Positions 42,969-45,150 of a DNA stretch of 45,150 nucleotides are shown here, piece after piece. The first letter of the stretch is position 1. Every line of letters begins with the position of its first letter. Source of the DNA: Verrucomicrobiota bacterium. GTDB taxonomy: Bacteria > Verrucomicrobiota > Verrucomicrobiia > Limisphaerales > JACRJZ01. The notes beneath the pieces are model-generated. The model saw only the letters and a list, made by a program, of their open reading frames with translations. It did no database searches and had not been told where the DNA came from. The translations under genes were made by a program, and so were the position numbers. The stretch spans positions 1 through 45,150 of the forward strand of contig JACRJZ010000084.1 in NCBI GenBank assembly GCA_016219875.1. Direction: 5' to 3'.

Positions 42969-43432
42969 TGGTTCGCGGATGGCGCATAGTGTCGGAGCGG
43001 CGGCGGGACGATGCCTTCACCGGCGAGGGGGCCAGGCGTTTCGGCGCCCGGTGGAACTCCCCGGGCAACGCGATGGTTTACCTGAGCGAGCATCGCTCCC
43101 TGGCCGCGCTTGAGGTTATGGTGCAACGCCGAACCTTCCAGGAACTTGCCCAACATTTCCTTCTGTTCGAAGCCACTTGGGAGGACGGACTGATGGGATG
43201 TTTGTCCGCGTCAGCCCTGCCGGAAGAATGGCGGGAACAGCGCCCCACGCGATCCACGGTGAATGTGGGCGACGCTTGGATTCGAGAAGTGCGCTCCGCT
43301 GTGCTGGCCGTACCAAGTGCGATCATTCCAGAAGAGTTGAATTACCTCCTCAACCCAGCCCACCCCGATTTTCGCCGCATCCACATCGGCAAACCAACCG
43401 TGTTCACCTTCGATCCCCGCCTCGTGAACTGA
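42968..43432 (+). CDS. RES-domain toxin (NAD+-targeting)
   Basis: The 154-residue protein has the RES signature: RRFGARWNSPGNAMVYLSEH with the arginine, tyrosine and serine of the family, then SLAALEV, whose glutamate is part of the active site. RES toxins degrade NAD+ or transfer ADP-ribose and arrest growth. Length is typical. The ATG at 42968 overlaps the antitoxin stop by one base; a GTG at 42965 would be a poorer choice. The gene ends 44 bases before mvhA, so transcription through the toxin may also carry the hydrogenase gene. Confidence 0.88.
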   Translation: MVRGWRIVSERRRDDAFTGEGARRFGARWNSPGNAMVYLSEHRSLAALEVMVQRRTFQELAQHFLLFEATWEDGLMGCLSASALPEEWREQRPTRSTVNVGDAWIREVRSAVLAVPSAIIPEELNYLLNPAHPDFRRIHIGKPTVFTFDPRLVN

Positions 43433-43440
43433 CGGACTCC

Positions 43441-43464
43441 GCTTCAACGCTTCAACGCTTCAAC
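43441..43464 (+). repeat. three tandem copies of an 8-base unit before mvhA
   Basis: GCTTCAAC is repeated three times exactly, ending 12 bases before the mvhA ATG at 43477. No Shine-Dalgarno sequence is seen there. Slippage could change the spacing. Confidence 0.8.
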
Positions 43465-43476
43465 GATCTTACGCCT

Positions 43477-45006
43477 ATGGACCAAGCCACCCAACAAGCC
43501 TTCAATCAGGGCAACCTCCGCGCCAACGCCGCCTACGCCTGCGCCAAACGCAACTTCACCATTGATCCCATCACCCGCCTCGAAGGCCACGGCAAGATCG
43601 ACATCTTCCTCGACGACCAGGGCGACGTCGAACGCGCCTACCTCCAGGTGCCGGAACTCCGCGGCTTCGAAGTCTTCTGCCTGGGCCGTCCCGCCGAAGA
43701 CATGCCGCAGATCACCAGCCGCATCTGCGGCGTCTGCCCCACCGCGCATCACATGGCCGGCACCAAAGCCCTCGACGATCTCTACAAAGTCGAGCCCACC
43801 AGCGCCGGTCGGAAGATTCGCGAACTCGTCTATAACGCCTTCACCCTCGAAGACCACGCCCTCCACGTCTTCGTCCTGGGCGGGCCTGACTTCATCGTCG
43901 GCCCCGAAGCCCCCGCTGCAGAACGCAACATCGTCGGCGTCATCGGCAAAGTCGGCCTCGAAGCCGGCAAAAAAGTCATCGCCACCCGCCGCCGCGTCCG
44001 CGAGATCACAAGTTACTTTGGCGGCAAAGTCGTTCATCCCGTCCTCGGCCTCCCTGGCGGCGTCAGCAAGGCCCTCAAGGCCGAAGACCTGCCCAAGTTC
44101 AAGGAACTCGCCAAGGACGGCGTCGAGTTCGCCATGTGGACGCTGGACATCTTCAAGAAGATCGTGCTCGGCAACCCCGACTACGTGAAGATGATCACGT
44201 CCGACGCCTACACCCACAAGACCTGCTACATGGGCACGGTGGACGAGAACAACAAGGTCAATTTCTACGACGGCAAAATCCGCGTTGTGGACTGCAACGG
44301 CAAGGAAGTCTGCAAATTTGCTCCGCAGCAATACCGCGACTACGTGGCCGAACACGTCGAACCGTGGAGCTACATGAAGTTCACCTTCCTCAAGAGCCGC
44401 GGATGGAAGGGCTTCGTGGAAGGCCCCGACTCCAGCATCTACAGCGTCGGCCCGCTCGCCCGCCTCAACGCCGCTGACGGCATGGCCACCCCCAAGGCTC
44501 AGGCCGCCTACGAGGAAATGTACAAGACCCTCGGCGGAAAACCCGTCCACCACACCCTCGCCAACCACTGGGCGCGCGTCATCGAAATGATCTACGCCGC
44601 CGAGCGGATGGAACAGCTGATCAACGATCCCGAGATTACGAGCCCGGATGTCCGCCGCGTCCCGACGAACATTCCCAAAGAAGGCATGGGCGTCGTTGAA
44701 GCCCCGCGCGGCACGCTCTTCCACCACTACCAGACCGACGAACGCGGCTGCATCACGATGGCGAACATGGTCGTGGCCACCGGCAACAACGCCGCCCGCA
44801 TCGCCATGAGCGTCGAACGCGCCGCCAAGGGCCTGATCAAAGGCGGCAACGTGACCGAGGGCTTGCTCAACAAAGTCGAAATGGCCTTCCGCGCCTACGA
44901 CCCCTGCCTCGGCTGCGCCACGCACTCGCTCCCCGGCCACCTTCCGCTCTCCGTGAAAATCTTCGGCCCGGACCGGCAACTCGTGCAGGAGTTGAAGCAG
45001 GGCTGA
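43477..45006 (+). CDS. mvhA: MvhA-like [NiFe]-hydrogenase large subunit
   Basis: The 509-residue protein has both metal-binding motifs of [NiFe] hydrogenases: RICGVC with the following H (about 83-92) and DPCLGCATH (about 474-482). Four cysteines hold the nickel-iron centre that splits H2 in the cytoplasm. Length and motifs fit group 3c. About 26 residues follow the second motif; whether they are removed by a maturation protease cannot be told, and no protease gene is in the window. It belongs with mvhG and mvhD but is separated from them by a Xre/RES pair. Its start has no ribosome-binding motif. Confidence 0.93.
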   Translation: MDQATQQAFNQGNLRANAAYACAKRNFTIDPITRLEGHGKIDIFLDDQGDVERAYLQVPELRGFEVFCLGRPAEDMPQITSRICGVCPTAHHMAGTKALDDLYKVEPTSAGRKIRELVYNAFTLEDHALHVFVLGGPDFIVGPEAPAAERNIVGVIGKVGLEAGKKVIATRRRVREITSYFGGKVVHPVLGLPGGVSKALKAEDLPKFKELAKDGVEFAMWTLDIFKKIVLGNPDYVKMITSDAYTHKTCYMGTVDENNKVNFYDGKIRVVDCNGKEVCKFAPQQYRDYVAEHVEPWSYMKFTFLKSRGWKGFVEGPDSSIYSVGPLARLNAADGMATPKAQAAYEEMYKTLGGKPVHHTLANHWARVIEMIYAAERMEQLINDPEITSPDVRRVPTNIPKEGMGVVEAPRGTLFHHYQTDERGCITMANMVVATGNNAARIAMSVERAAKGLIKGGNVTEGLLNKVEMAFRAYDPCLGCATHSLPGHLPLSVKIFGPDRQLVQELKQG

Positions 45007-45150
45007 CACCGTAGCGCAGGTTTTCAACCCTTGTCATTACCCACATCTTTTCGATGCTTGTTTTAGTCTTCTGATGATGGTTTCTTGAGCGCGTGGGCGT
45101 GGCTGCGGCCCGCCGTGTCGGTTCCTCTCCGGTCGGTTTTATGAACACGA
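45007..45150. other. end of window, non-coding, fragment of family B
   Basis: GTAGCGCAGGTTTTCAACC at about 45011 is a partial family B hairpin. No supported gene follows. An ATG at 45142 could begin one outside the window. Confidence 0.4.

Noticed and set aside
37405..45006. Hydrogenase maturation protease next to mvhA
   Set aside because: No frame resembling HycI/HyaD-type proteases was found before the window ends.
44867..45148. Minus-strand frame of 93 codons at the window end
   Set aside because: It overlaps the end of mvhA and includes a translated repeat fragment; not supported.

Overview
The window looks like part of a GC-rich bacterial chromosome, most likely from the Verrucomicrobiota (Pedosphaera/Limisphaerales-type). 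That placement is inferred from three things: very large secreted proteins with CotH kinase and lamin-tail domains, tandem 3-keto-disaccharide hydrolase (DUF1080) domains, and abundant palindromic intergenic repeats that create spurious reading frames. No rRNA or tRNA gene was seen, so the placement stays tentative. No convincing rho-independent terminator was seen either.

Layout. (1) 1-1665: a hairpin-rich leader and a TPR-TIR gene whose stop codon lies 4 bases before a structure with the anatomy of an integron attC site. The gene looks like a captured cassette, plausibly for phage defence. (2) 1759-10581: mostly plus-strand metabolic and secreted proteins: a nucleoside-hydrolase-like protein, an SDR oxidoreductase, an M23 peptidase with PKD domains, a NimA-like flavoprotein, two uroporphyrinogen-decarboxylase/MtaA-like proteins, a Tat-exported TsaA-family protein and an M14 peptidase. 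A hicBA toxin-antitoxin pair sits among them on the minus strand. (3) 10900-16363: a large secreted carbohydrate-active protein, a double DUF1080 protein, and an AF2212-like/MazF-like pair whose toxin is cut short by a palindromic repeat. (4) 16732-31291: a regulatory and surface block: an orphan NarL-type regulator, a chemoreceptor with a zinc-binding (CZB) region, a 2017-residue CotH/lamin-tail protein, CheW, CheA with two CheW domains, and a divergent receiver-CheX fusion. (5) 31635-36892: aroB, an unknown gene and a secreted GH38 mannosidase. (6) 37405-45006: hdrCBA-mvhDGA, a complete set for a hydrogenase/heterodisulfide-reductase electron-bifurcating complex. A Xre/RES toxin-antitoxin pair separates mvhG from mvhA.

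How the parts may work together. The hdr-mvh products should oxidise H2 and split the electrons between ferredoxin and a disulfide-type or unknown acceptor. The secreted hydrolases and the large surface protein suit a polymer-degrading lifestyle. The chemoreceptor, CheW, CheA and REC-CheX could form one signalling pathway with its own built-in phosphatase, although no cheR, cheB or motility gene lies in the window. Three toxin-antitoxin modules, an integron-like cassette and at least six kinds of palindromic repeat show that the gaps between genes are a busy insertion zone.
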